From NCBI GenBank assembly GCA_902780635.1, contig CACZGH010000018.1, forward strand, positions 38,204-102,203: 64,000 nt of DNA, in the 5' to 3' direction. The notes under the pieces are model-generated. The model worked only from the letters and a program-made list of their open reading frames with translations. It had not been told where the DNA came from and searched no databases. Shown here in pieces: positions 8,125-15,510 of this stretch. This stretch comes from an uncultured Prevotellaceae bacterium. GTDB taxonomy: Bacteria > Bacteroidota > Bacteroidia > Bacteroidales > Bacteroidaceae. Each line of letters starts with the position of its first letter. The stretch's first letter is position 1. The position numbers and the translations under genes were made by a program.

Positions 8125-9711
8125 ATGAAAAAAACATACAATCTTAAAAGGACCGGCCTTTGGCTGCTGCCGTTTATGCTATCGTTGGCGGCGACGGCAA
8201 AAAGTCCGGAGTTGGTGGATCTAGGCCTCAGTGTGAAGTGGGCTGATATGAACATCGATGCCACTGCCGTGTCAGACTACGGCGGTTATTACGCTTGGGG
8301 GGAGACCGCCACGAAAAATACCTACACCTGGGCCAATTACGCCTATTGCTCTGGCACGGAATCCACCTGCCAGTATCTCTGTGATGACATCAGCAGGAAC
8401 ATCAGCTACGACCGTGCCTACAACTACAACCCCACCATGTGGCTCCCCACTGTGGAGCAATGGGACGAACTGATTTCCAAGTGTTCATGGAAGTCGGCCA
8501 CCGTCAACGGCGTGAAAGGCTATAATGTAACGGGGCCGAACGGCAACACCATTTTCCTGCCTTTCTCCGGCTGCAGCTATGATGGGAGTGCCCACGATGT
8601 TGGAAGTAGTGCTTACTACTGGTCTGCCAACAACGTGCCGGATGATACTTCCAAGGGACAGGCCGCATACATCAAGAGCGGTTCGAAAGCCAAAGTCAGC
8701 ATTATCAGACGTCGCACGGGAGCCGCCATCCGCGCCGTGGGTGTCTTGACGACCATTGAACTGGTGGACCTCGGACTCAGCGTGAAGTGGGCCAACAAGA
8801 ATATCGATGCCGGCAAGGAGACGGACAATGGGGGCTATTATGCCTGGGGAGAAACCGACACCAAGGACACCTACACCTGGGCCAATTATGAATACTGCTC
8901 CGGCACGGAAGAGTCTTGTGTGGTCATTGGCTCGGACATCCGCAAGAGCAAGAAATATGACAGGGCTTACAACTATAGTACCAACCTGTGCCTTCCTACC
9001 AACGAACAGTGGGAGGAACTGTTCTCAAAATGCACTTGGAAATCTGCCACCGTCGATGGAGTGAAAGGTTACAAGGTCACAGGACCTAACGGCAACTCCA
9101 TCTTCCTGCCCTTCTCCGGCTGCAGCTACGAAGGGAGTGCCCACGACGTTGGAAGTAGTGCTTACTATTGGACATCCAACTACATTTTGGGTGAGACCTC
9201 AAAGGCGCAGGTAGCCTATATCAAGAGTGGCTCAAACGCCACCACTTCCAAAATCAGGCGGCGCACAGGAGCCGCCATCCGTGCCGTCGAAGTCACTTTC
9301 GATGAAGACCACAACTGGTATCTCGTCACAGACAACAACGAGTTCTTCGAGATGAGTCGTGTGGGGATGCTCGTGGCCACCGATGAAGAGGCTTTCTTCT
9401 CCGTCCTTGACAAAAATGGGCAAATCCTTGCTGAAGAAGTGCTACAGGTCAGGTTCGTGACTGGCGACCCCACCTTCATCAAGGAAATTAAAATCGAAGG
9501 GCAGTCTAACAACATGCTAAAAAGACTTGTCAACAACAGGCTAACACTTGTAGGTGCCAAAGGCGCCATCGACATTTACTCCACGTCGGGCATCAAGGTG
9601 GCCACCACGATGGCCACGAGTGAAGAGACTACTATCGACGTGTCATCATTCTCGTCAGGTGTATATGTTGTGAAATGCGGAAAGCAATCGTTCAAATTTA
9701 ATAAGAAGTAG
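8125..9711 (+). CDS. Secreted protein with two tandem Fibrobacter-paralogous-type domains and a T9SS-like tail
   Basis: A 528-residue exported protein. The signal peptide ends near LAATA. Two 177-residue repeats follow (residues 29-205 and 212-388). Each has ELVDLGLSVKWA, GGYYAWGET, LPT.EQW.EL, FLPFSGCSY.GS and RRRTGAAIRAV; these match the Fibrobacter succinogenes major paralogous domain, whose WGE/LPT/GxxIRxV pattern recalls formylglycine-generating-enzyme / C-type-lectin-fold proteins. The last 60 residues (LTLVGAKGAIDIYSTSGIK ... GVYVVKCGKQSFKFNKK) look like a type IX secretion sorting domain. It begins a tight run of genes (2-base gap to the next) that ends in the DGR target. The ligand is unknown. 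Confidence 0.75.
   Translation: MKKTYNLKRTGLWLLPFMLSLAATAKSPELVDLGLSVKWADMNIDATAVSDYGGYYAWGETATKNTYTWANYAYCSGTESTCQYLCDDISRNISYDRAYNYNPTMWLPTVEQWDELISKCSWKSATVNGVKGYNVTGPNGNTIFLPFSGCSYDGSAHDVGSSAYYWSANNVPDDTSKGQAAYIKSGSKAKVSIIRRRTGAAIRAVGVLTTIELVDLGLSVKWANKNIDAGKETDNGGYYAWGETDTKDTYTWANYEYCSGTEESCVVIGSDIRKSKKYDRAYNYSTNLCLPTNEQWEELFSKCTWKSATVDGVKGYKVTGPNGNSIFLPFSGCSYEGSAHDVGSSAYYWTSNYILGETSKAQVAYIKSGSNATTSKIRRRTGAAIRAVEVTFDEDHNWYLVTDNNEFFEMSRVGMLVATDEEAFFSVLDKNGQILAEEVLQVRFVTGDPTFIKEIKIEGQSNNMLKRLVNNRLTLVGAKGAIDIYSTSGIKVATTMATSEETTIDVSSFSSGVYVVKCGKQSFKFNKK
8209..8739 (+). repeat. Intragenic tandem domain copy 1
   Basis: First of two equal-length (531-base) coding repeats in this gene. The DNA as well as the protein is recognisably similar between copies, for example around the GCCCACGATGT and CTTCTCCGGCTGCAGCTA stretches. 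This points to duplication within the gene. Confidence 0.75.
8758..9288 (+). repeat. Intragenic tandem domain copy 2
   Basis: Second 531-base copy, separated from the first by an 18-base linker. It diverges mainly in the loop after the YCSGTE motif, where the residues differ most between the two copies. Confidence 0.75.
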
Positions 9712-9713
9712 AT

Positions 9714-11594
9714 ATGAAGACACTAAGATATCACATCTCACTGCTATTTCTGTGGACTGTTGGCTTGGCGCTGACGGCGCAGAACAACACGCCGACTTTT
9801 GTGGTGGATTACCTGAATGGGGATACTACCACGGTTTCGCAGTCGGGGATAGGCTTCGCCAGCAACGCTGACGGCACGCAATACTCAATCAGCAAAAACG
9901 GACAGTATCAAGACAATCTCAACCTAAGCAACATCAAGTCAATCAGCAAATACTATGAGCCGCCGGTGACCCATGTCTATTCCGACGAGCCGTCTTCGGA
10001 GGCCATCGTCAAGGAAGTGAAGGATGGCACTGTGGCTCTCGATGCTGCCACGGTGAAGGAAATCCCACAAGTCGGTGAAATCATCGTCTCCGGTGTTACC
10101 GATGCTGCTCCATACGGTTTCCTCAGACGTGTCGAAGGTGTGGAAAAGAAGAATGGTACCATCATCCTCAAAACCTCGCAAGCCTCGCTCAATGAGGTGC
10201 TTTACGACACACATATAGAACAACGCCTGCAGCTCAAGGAAGCTGATGGTAGCGCTGCTTTGACATATTCTTCACTTATGAATGGTCCTGAAAAGGTGAA
10301 TAATCTGGAGCTATTTCATTTCAAGAAAAAGTTTGACATCTTTGAGACTCCCGGTGGAAAACTATCTATCTTGGGAAAGGAAATAGACGAATATTGCAAG
10401 GGATCAATCAATGTAGATATGACATTGGGTAGCACATTCATTTGGGATTCGGGTTGGTTGCCAGACCGATGCGGTATCATTCTAGATGGTTCATTGTCAC
10501 TTAGTGTTGCAATTGAGGCTGGACTCAAGTTAGAAAAGGACGAGGACAAGCTTACTTGGAAGGTGGGTCCGGAAATACCTCTTGAGCCTATCGTGTTTCC
10601 GGCAGGTATGGTGCCTGTGGTCATCGTCCCTGTAATCCAATTCAAATGGGGTATCAGGTCGGCCGAAGGAAAGCTATATGCGAAATGGAAACCTATCGAC
10701 ATAGAGGCGGCGGCCTTCGAAGGGCACTTGATATGGAACAGGGAAGAGAATATCAATGGAGAGAATTGGGACTACGGTGCATCATGTAGCAGTGACTTCT
10801 CTGACTTGTCGGTTGAGGGGATGTTTCAGGATATGCTTAACGCTGAGGCAGGCTTGTCTGGAGAGGCGAAATTATCTGTATGGCCAGAAGTAAGTTTCCA
10901 GTTGTATGACTGTGATAATGTGTCAATGGCCATTGGCGTGGCGCCCTATGCCAAACTTTCAGGTGAGCTGGCAATTAAGTGGCAAAAAAGTAATAGTGAA
11001 GAGATTCTTGAAGATTTTGAGCTCAAGGATGACATTTCATTTTCAGGTGGCATTGACGTACCTTTGGAGGGTAAACTGAAATTCAATGTACTCGGTAAGG
11101 TAATAGGGGGGACAAAAAATGCTAGTTTGACTGTACTAAACAAAGATTTTATAACTTTTGGTTCGTTGATCCCCGTTTTCAACAACTTCCGTATAACACC
11201 TGAAGATAATGTGAAGGAGTGGGACAATGTGCATGTTTCATCCTACGAAGGGCTCTCCTTGCTATCAAAATATGAGGATGACTTTGGTTACTGCATAGCT
11301 GAGGTAAAAAAAGACAATAATGGGATGGAGCTTACAAAAGACTGGGAGTATCATAGCTTGAAGTCCAAGTATGCCGACAGCACCTATGGGAAAGATGGCC
11401 AAATGAAGATAGAATGGGACATTCCCACATCTGACTTGTTGCCTAACGCCACCTACGAAGTAAAGCCTTACACGAAACTTAATCTTAATTCAACACAATA
11501 TACTTTTTGGCGCAAGGGTGGAAGATTCAAGACAGGAGGCGCCCCCGGCGAAGGTGGTGGTGTAATCATTGACATACCAGGTGAGGATTTATAA
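9714..11594 (+). CDS. Large secreted beta-rich protein of unknown function
   Basis: I do not recognise the family. A signal peptide (MKTLRYHISLLFLWTVGLALTAQ) is followed by a short FVVDYLNGDTTTVSQSGI segment. Such segments are common near the N-terminus of Bacteroidales secreted proteins that describe a table-like property list. A long beta-strand-rich body follows (for example KGSINVDMTLGSTFIWDSGW and FSGGIDVPLEGKLKFNVLGK). The end is Gly-rich. There is no lipobox and no clear T9SS tail. It lies 2 bases after the preceding gene and 24 before the DGR target, so all three are probably co-transcribed. It could be a partner or anchor for the diversified lipoprotein; that is inference from position only. 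Confidence 0.65.
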   Translation: MKTLRYHISLLFLWTVGLALTAQNNTPTFVVDYLNGDTTTVSQSGIGFASNADGTQYSISKNGQYQDNLNLSNIKSISKYYEPPVTHVYSDEPSSEAIVKEVKDGTVALDAATVKEIPQVGEIIVSGVTDAAPYGFLRRVEGVEKKNGTIILKTSQASLNEVLYDTHIEQRLQLKEADGSAALTYSSLMNGPEKVNNLELFHFKKKFDIFETPGGKLSILGKEIDEYCKGSINVDMTLGSTFIWDSGWLPDRCGIILDGSLSLSVAIEAGLKLEKDEDKLTWKVGPEIPLEPIVFPAGMVPVVIVPVIQFKWGIRSAEGKLYAKWKPIDIEAAAFEGHLIWNREENINGENWDYGASCSSDFSDLSVEGMFQDMLNAEAGLSGEAKLSVWPEVSFQLYDCDNVSMAIGVAPYAKLSGELAIKWQKSNSEEILEDFELKDDISFSGGIDVPLEGKLKFNVLGKVIGGTKNASLTVLNKDFITFGSLIPVFNNFRITPEDNVKEWDNVHVSSYEGLSLLSKYEDDFGYCIAEVKKDNNGMELTKDWEYHSLKSKYADSTYGKDGQMKIEWDIPTSDLLPNATYEVKPYTKLNLNSTQYTFWRKGGRFKTGGAPGEGGGVIIDIPGEDL

Positions 11595-11618
11595 TAGAAG
11601 AAAAAAGAAAGGAATACT

Positions 11619-13493
11619 ATGAAAGGAAATCATATATTATTGTGTGGCTTGCTACTCTTAATGATGGCTGCTTGCACGGATGAAAAGGATTGGATTGATG
11701 GTGGCAGTCAGATTATAGTAAATGCCACCTTGCCTGGTGGCCAATCTTCTGTGGACGATGCTCCATCAGGTATGAGGCGTATAGCCCTCTCTCAGGAAGA
11801 AGGTTCACTTAATATCTCTGCCAAATGGAAGGATGGAGACAAAATACAACTTTTTGTGAAGCAGGGCAACAAGATGTATTCCCTTTCACCAAGCAAGGTT
11901 TACAATATCGGAAGTGAAGGTAAAACTTGCTCTTTTGGGTTCCAACTTCCCTCAGAGGTCAACGCGGAGAAACCTTATACTATCTATGGCCTGTGTGATG
12001 TGGAGGGCATGATTGAAAATGGTGTTGTGAAAGCCAAGAGTCAGTTGCGTCGAGTTAGTTGGAATGAGTGGGATGATGCGTTTGCCCCAATGTGGTTCCA
12101 ATCTACTGGTGGGGCATCGAGCATATATGCCAATTTTAAGCATCTTGGAACTTATGAAGTTCTTCATGTGAAAAACACGACCAATAAAGGGCAGATGTTC
12201 CAACACTGTGGATTTGAGGTCGGAGCACCATGGTACAAAAACTATGACAGCACTCCACTCGATGAGAATTATAATCCGACGCTGTATGCATGTGAGCCAG
12301 GTGAGGCAAAGAGCAACTCCGTCATGATTTCTGCCAATTCATCAATGAGTTTTTTGTCATGGTATATGCCGAGCGGGGAGCGTATTAGTAATGCAAAGTT
12401 GCTGGCATGGATTGATGGGAAAGATGTGAAATCGTCCAACTCCAAATCCTCTAATGCAACCATCCAGCGTGGTCACGCCTATCACATGTATGCAGAATGG
12501 AATGGCTCCGAACTTCGTTTTGTCGATGGCAGTATAATGGGGCTCCAACTCTCCACCACCTCTCTCACCCTCACCCCTGGGAGTCAAGGCACTGTAAATG
12601 TAACTTCTGGCAGTGGCAGCTATGATGCAGCTAGTAACGCCAAGGATGTGGCAACTGTCACCGTCGAAGGATCGAAGATAGTCATTAAAGCTGTGAGCCC
12701 TGGCTCAGCCACCATTACCATTAAGGACAACCAGACACAGGAGAGGGCAAAGATTGAGGTGACAGTGAGTGAAGCAGGTCAGGCCCAAACCGAGACCTTC
12801 ACTGTCAACGGTGTGTCTTTCCAGATGGTGGGTGTCGAGGGCGGCACATTCTGGATGGGCTCCGCCGATGACGACGGTGATGCATTTAGCGATGAGCGTC
12901 CTCGTCATCAGGTGACACTGAGCAGTTTCTCCATCGGGGAGACAGAGGTGACGCAAGAACTCTGGGAAGCCGTCATGGGTGTGAACCCATCGTATTTCAA
13001 GGGTGAGAAAAGACCTGTTGAAAAAGTGAGCTGGAATGACTGCCAGACGTTTATCAGCAAACTGAATGCGATGACGGGTAAGAACTTCCGCCTACCCACC
13101 GAGGCTGAGTGGGAATATGCCGCCCGTGGTGGCAAATACTCACATGGGTATAAATATGCAGGCAATGATGATATCGATGCTGTGGCATGGTATGAAAACA
13201 ATGCTGATTATGTGTCAGACAGGGGAACCCGCCCCGTGGCTCAGAAACAAGCCAATGAGTTAGGCCTCTACGACATGAGTGGTAACGTTTGGGAATGGTG
13301 CCAGGACTGGTATAGTAGTAGCTATTATAGCAATTCACCTTCTACAAATCCTTGCAATACCACAGAGGCCTCCCGCCGCGTGTTCCGTGGTGGCAGCTGG
13401 AGCGGCAGCTCCAGGGGCTGCCGTGTAGCGTACCGCCTCGCCTACACTCCCGACTATCGCTACTCAAGCCTCGGCTTACGCCTCGCCTTCTAG
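11619..13493 (+). CDS. DGR target: surface lipoprotein with Ig-like and FGE/C-type-lectin-fold domains
   Basis: A 624-residue predicted lipoprotein (LLLLMMAAC, acylated Cys19). Residues about 25-300 resemble a fimbrillin-like beta-sandwich region. Residues 307-383 form a BIG2-type Ig domain (LTLTPGSQGTVNV ... GSATITIKD). Residues 401-624 are an FGE-sulfatase / C-type-lectin-fold domain (VEGGTFWMGS, RPVEKVSWNDC, RLPTEAEWEYAARGG, YDMSGNVWEWCQDW, FRGGSW, LGLRLAF). The last 41 residues are encoded by the variable repeat of the DGR, the usual place for ligand-binding diversity in this fold. The catalytic copper-site cysteines of true FGE are not evident, so a binding rather than enzymatic role is expected. 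It is the third gene of the operon beginning at 8125. Confidence 0.92.
   Translation: MKGNHILLCGLLLLMMAACTDEKDWIDGGSQIIVNATLPGGQSSVDDAPSGMRRIALSQEEGSLNISAKWKDGDKIQLFVKQGNKMYSLSPSKVYNIGSEGKTCSFGFQLPSEVNAEKPYTIYGLCDVEGMIENGVVKAKSQLRRVSWNEWDDAFAPMWFQSTGGASSIYANFKHLGTYEVLHVKNTTNKGQMFQHCGFEVGAPWYKNYDSTPLDENYNPTLYACEPGEAKSNSVMISANSSMSFLSWYMPSGERISNAKLLAWIDGKDVKSSNSKSSNATIQRGHAYHMYAEWNGSELRFVDGSIMGLQLSTTSLTLTPGSQGTVNVTSGSGSYDAASNAKDVATVTVEGSKIVIKAVSPGSATITIKDNQTQERAKIEVTVSEAGQAQTETFTVNGVSFQMVGVEGGTFWMGSADDDGDAFSDERPRHQVTLSSFSIGETEVTQELWEAVMGVNPSYFKGEKRPVEKVSWNDCQTFISKLNAMTGKNFRLPTEAEWEYAARGGKYSHGYKYAGNDDIDAVAWYENNADYVSDRGTRPVAQKQANELGLYDMSGNVWEWCQDWYSSSYYSNSPSTNPCNTTEASRRVFRGGSWSGSSRGCRVAYRLAYTPDYRYSSLGLRLAF
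13367..13493 (+). repeat. DGR variable repeat (VR)
   Basis: The 127-base 3' end of the target gene, including its stop codon, aligns without gaps to the template repeat at 15062-15188 (constant offset 1695). There are 26 differences: 24 are at template adenines and two are not (T15125 to G13430, C15161 to A13466). All 14 Asn codons of the template read as another residue here. Weaker similarity continues about 7 bases past the stop. Confidence 0.97.
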
Positions 13494-13509
13494 TTTCCCC
13501 TTTTTGAAA
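13493..13509 (+). repeat. 17-bp inverted repeat, VR-side arm
   Basis: GTTTCCCCTTTTTGAAA directly after the VR is the exact reverse complement of bases 15211-15227 downstream of the template repeat. In a transcript spanning the cassette the two could base-pair. It overlaps the region where DGRs have their initiation-of-mutagenic-homology site. Confidence 0.75.
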
Positions 13510-13540
13510 AGAAGTAAGAAAACAAAAAAGATAAAGATAC

Positions 13541-13608
13541 TTATTTTGGTGTCGCGCGAGAAGGGCGGCCAAATAAAAAGGCCGCCCGAAAGCGCGTCAC
13601 CAAAATAA
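13541..13608 (+). other. Long hairpin downstream of the DGR variable repeat
   Basis: Stem: TTATTTTGGTG (13541-13551) pairs with CACCAAAATAA (13598-13608). After one mismatch CGCGC pairs with GCGCG, then a small internal loop (GAGAA/GAAA), then GGGCGGCC (13563-13570) pairs with GGCCGCCC (13580-13587). The loop is nine bases (AAATAAAAA). It lies 48 bases after the target's stop and 9 before the accessory gene. Known DGR targets carry a hairpin or cruciform just past the VR that helps retrohoming; this one is much longer than the phage example. A role in transcript processing or partial termination is the alternative. Confidence 0.8.
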
Positions 13609-13617
13609 ATACAAACA

Positions 13618-14115
13618 ATGACTATGCAATTTAAATTCTTTGCTATTCCCGTCTGTTCGCCAGAGCAGGATGAGGAGGAACTCAACAAATTCCTGCGCTC
13701 ACATAGAGTGCTTACAGTCGAGCGCCATTTCAATCCAGAGAAAGCTTATTGGGCGGTCGCTGTAGAGTATGCCGACCAAAATCCAACGGCCGAAGCCCCT
13801 CCTCTGCACCGACGTGAAAAGACAGACTTCACTATTGGTATGACCGAAGAGGAAAAGGAACGTTTTGAGAAATACAAAAACACCCGCCGTCGTTTAGCCA
13901 CCGAAAGAGGCGTGCCCGCTTATCTTATCTTCACCAATGATGAATTGTCCATCCTTGCACATGTTCCTGTGCTCAATGCTGAAACTGTGAGGAATGTGAA
14001 AGGGATTGCTCCTTCGAGATTGAATGATTATGTGGCTTTTTTCTTTAATTCTACAGAAGATGAAAAGAGTGGGCTTCCTGATGCCGTTCATCTGCAGTCT
14101 GGAAAACCTGCATGA
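13618..14115 (+). CDS. HRDC-domain DGR accessory protein
   Basis: A 165-residue protein with an N-terminal alpha/beta region (MQFKFFAIPV ... ELNKFLRSHRVLTVERHF ... YWAVAVEYAD). Its C-terminal HRDC domain spans about residues 80-148 (RRRLATERGVPAYLIFTNDE, AHVPVLNAETVRNVKGIAPSRL). HRDC domains bind nucleic acid in RecQ helicases and RNase D. Small HRDC proteins replace or accompany Avd beside the reverse transcriptase in many Bacteroidota DGRs. Its 3' end overlaps the RT start by 56 bases, suggesting translational coupling. An ATG two codons in (13624) is the alternative start. It probably aids template RNA handling; its exact biochemistry is not shown by the sequence. Confidence 0.85.
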   Translation: MTMQFKFFAIPVCSPEQDEEELNKFLRSHRVLTVERHFNPEKAYWAVAVEYADQNPTAEAPPLHRREKTDFTIGMTEEEKERFEKYKNTRRRLATERGVPAYLIFTNDELSILAHVPVLNAETVRNVKGIAPSRLNDYVAFFFNSTEDEKSGLPDAVHLQSGKPA

Positions 14116-15061
14116 GGCTTTTCTGAGAGCAAGTAAAGGGAAAAGCGGAAAGCTCGCCGTCATCGATTTTCGCACCCATTTAGAGGAAAACCTCCTTCGG
14201 ATGGGGTATCAGTTGCAAAATGGGACTTTTCAATTTGGCCAATATAACTTTTTCACTATCTATGACCCGAAACGTCGTGTCATCTGTGCAGCATCCTTTC
14301 CCGAGAGAGTGGCTTTTCATGCCATCATGCGCATCTGTCATCCCGTATTCGATGACTTCCAAATCAGCGACAGCTACGCTTCACGAATAGGAAAAGGTAC
14401 TTATAAGGCATTGGAGCGAGCGATGGACTATTGTCGCAGGTATAAGTGGTTTGCCAAAATAGATGTGCGCAAGTATTTCGATTCAATCCGCCATGAGATA
14501 CTTTTGCGCCAATTGTGCCGCCTGTATAAAGACCCTATACTTCTCACATACTTCCGTGACTTGATAGACGGTTATGAGGTGGAAAAAGGAAGGGGGCTGC
14601 CTATCGGTAATCTGACGTCACAGTATTTTGCTAATCATTATCTTGCAGTGGCCGACCATTATGCCCGAGAGCATTTACATCAGCATGCTGTGATGCGGTA
14701 TATGGATGACATCTTACTCTTTGATAATGATTTGTCTCGCCTAAAAAAGATTCTTGGAAGTCTGGCAGATTTTATACGAAAGGTATTGATGTTGGAACTC
14801 CATCCACCAATTGTCAACAAGACGAAATTTGGTGTACCATTTCTTGGGTATGTAGTATATGCTAATAGAATGCGGCTTAATGGCAGAAGTCGAAAAAGAT
14901 TTATCCACAAAATGGCAAATTTATCCTATCAATTGGCATTGGAGAACATCGACGAGAAAGAATATGTAGAAAGAGCAACATGCTTGATGGCCTTTATTGA
15001 CAAGGCCGACTGCCAAAACTTGAAAAGGCAATTGGCACAAATGCAAGGAATGTATCCGTAG
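14060..15061 (+). CDS. DGR-type reverse transcriptase
   Basis: Copies the template-repeat RNA into cDNA with errors at adenines for transfer into the VR. Visible RT motifs: [31 protein letters not shown] (motif 3, Asp135), [16 protein letters not shown] (motif 4; Ser187-Gln188 is the DGR signature in place of the group II intron SP), YMDDILLF (motif 5, Asp216/217) and [10 protein letters not shown]. At 333 residues it lacks maturase and endonuclease domains, as DGR enzymes do. The chosen start, MKRVGFL, matches typical DGR RT N-termini; the frame is open upstream to 14024. Its stop codon is immediately followed by the template repeat. Confidence 0.95.
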   Translation: MKRVGFLMPFICSLENLHEAFLRASKGKSGKLAVIDFRTHLEENLLRMGYQLQNGTFQFGQYNFFTIYDPKRRVICAASFPERVAFHAIMRICHPVFDDFQISDSYASRIGKGTYKALERAMDYCRRYKWFAKIDVRKYFDSIRHEILLRQLCRLYKDPILLTYFRDLIDGYEVEKGRGLPIGNLTSQYFANHYLAVADHYAREHLHQHAVMRYMDDILLFDNDLSRLKKILGSLADFIRKVLMLELHPPIVNKTKFGVPFLGYVVYANRMRLNGRSRKRFIHKMANLSYQLALENIDEKEYVERATCLMAFIDKADCQNLKRQLAQMQGMYP

Positions 15062-15188
15062 GGCCTCCAACCGCGTGAACCGTGGTGGCAGCTGGAACAA
15101 CAACACCAGGAACTGCCGTGTAGCTAACCGCAACAACAACACACCCGACAATCGCAACAACAACCTCGGCTTACGCCTCGCCTTATAG
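15062..15188 (+). repeat. DGR template repeat (TR)
   Basis: A 127-base noncoding copy of the target's 3' end. In the target frame it has 13 AAC codons and one AAT codon, mostly in runs of three, so adenine mutagenesis can vary up to 14 Asn positions. It holds 38 adenines, 24 of which differ in the VR. It begins at the base after the reverse transcriptase stop codon. It is presumably transcribed as the 3' part of the operon or from an internal start. Confidence 0.97.
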
Positions 15189-15210
15189 CTTCGCCTGGCA
15201 TTAACAATGG

Positions 15211-15227
15211 TTTCAAAAAGGGGAAAC
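15211..15227 (+). repeat. 17-bp inverted repeat, TR-side arm
   Basis: TTTCAAAAAGGGGAAAC, exact reverse complement of 13493-13509 just after the VR. It lies 22 bases past the TR. Confidence 0.75.
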
Positions 15228-15274
15228 AGGATACATATCCCGTCCATCCAAAAGATGGCGAATCATACTCAGGG

Positions 15275-15315
15275 AAGAGCGTTTAGTAGGCATTAGCTCG
15301 AAAGACGCTCTTTTC
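15275..15315 (+). terminator. Rho-independent terminator after the template repeat
   Basis: AAGAGCGT (15275-15282) pairs with ACGCTCTT (15305-15312), followed by T residues. It would end the DGR transcript about 125 bases past the TR. The remaining gap to 15510 shows nothing else I can name. Confidence 0.6.
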
Positions 15316-15510
15316 ATTTATCAGGCATGCAATAATAGAGTCCTGACAGTGAATCATAGTTGCTATGTTAGCATCTGTTTACTTCAATCCCTTGGCTATG
15401 TCCTTTAAAAGAGGGAGAGATTAGCTCTGGGAATTTGCTATTCTGTTCTCTCGTAAACCGTTGATTATTAGGGCGTACATATTTCAACTCCCCTAAATAA
15501 GAGGATGGTT

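Noticed and set aside
13345-15190. A group II intron or retron around the reverse transcriptase
   Set aside because: The RT lacks maturase and endonuclease domains and has the SQ motif 4 variant; the matching TR and VR with adenine-biased differences fit a DGR only.
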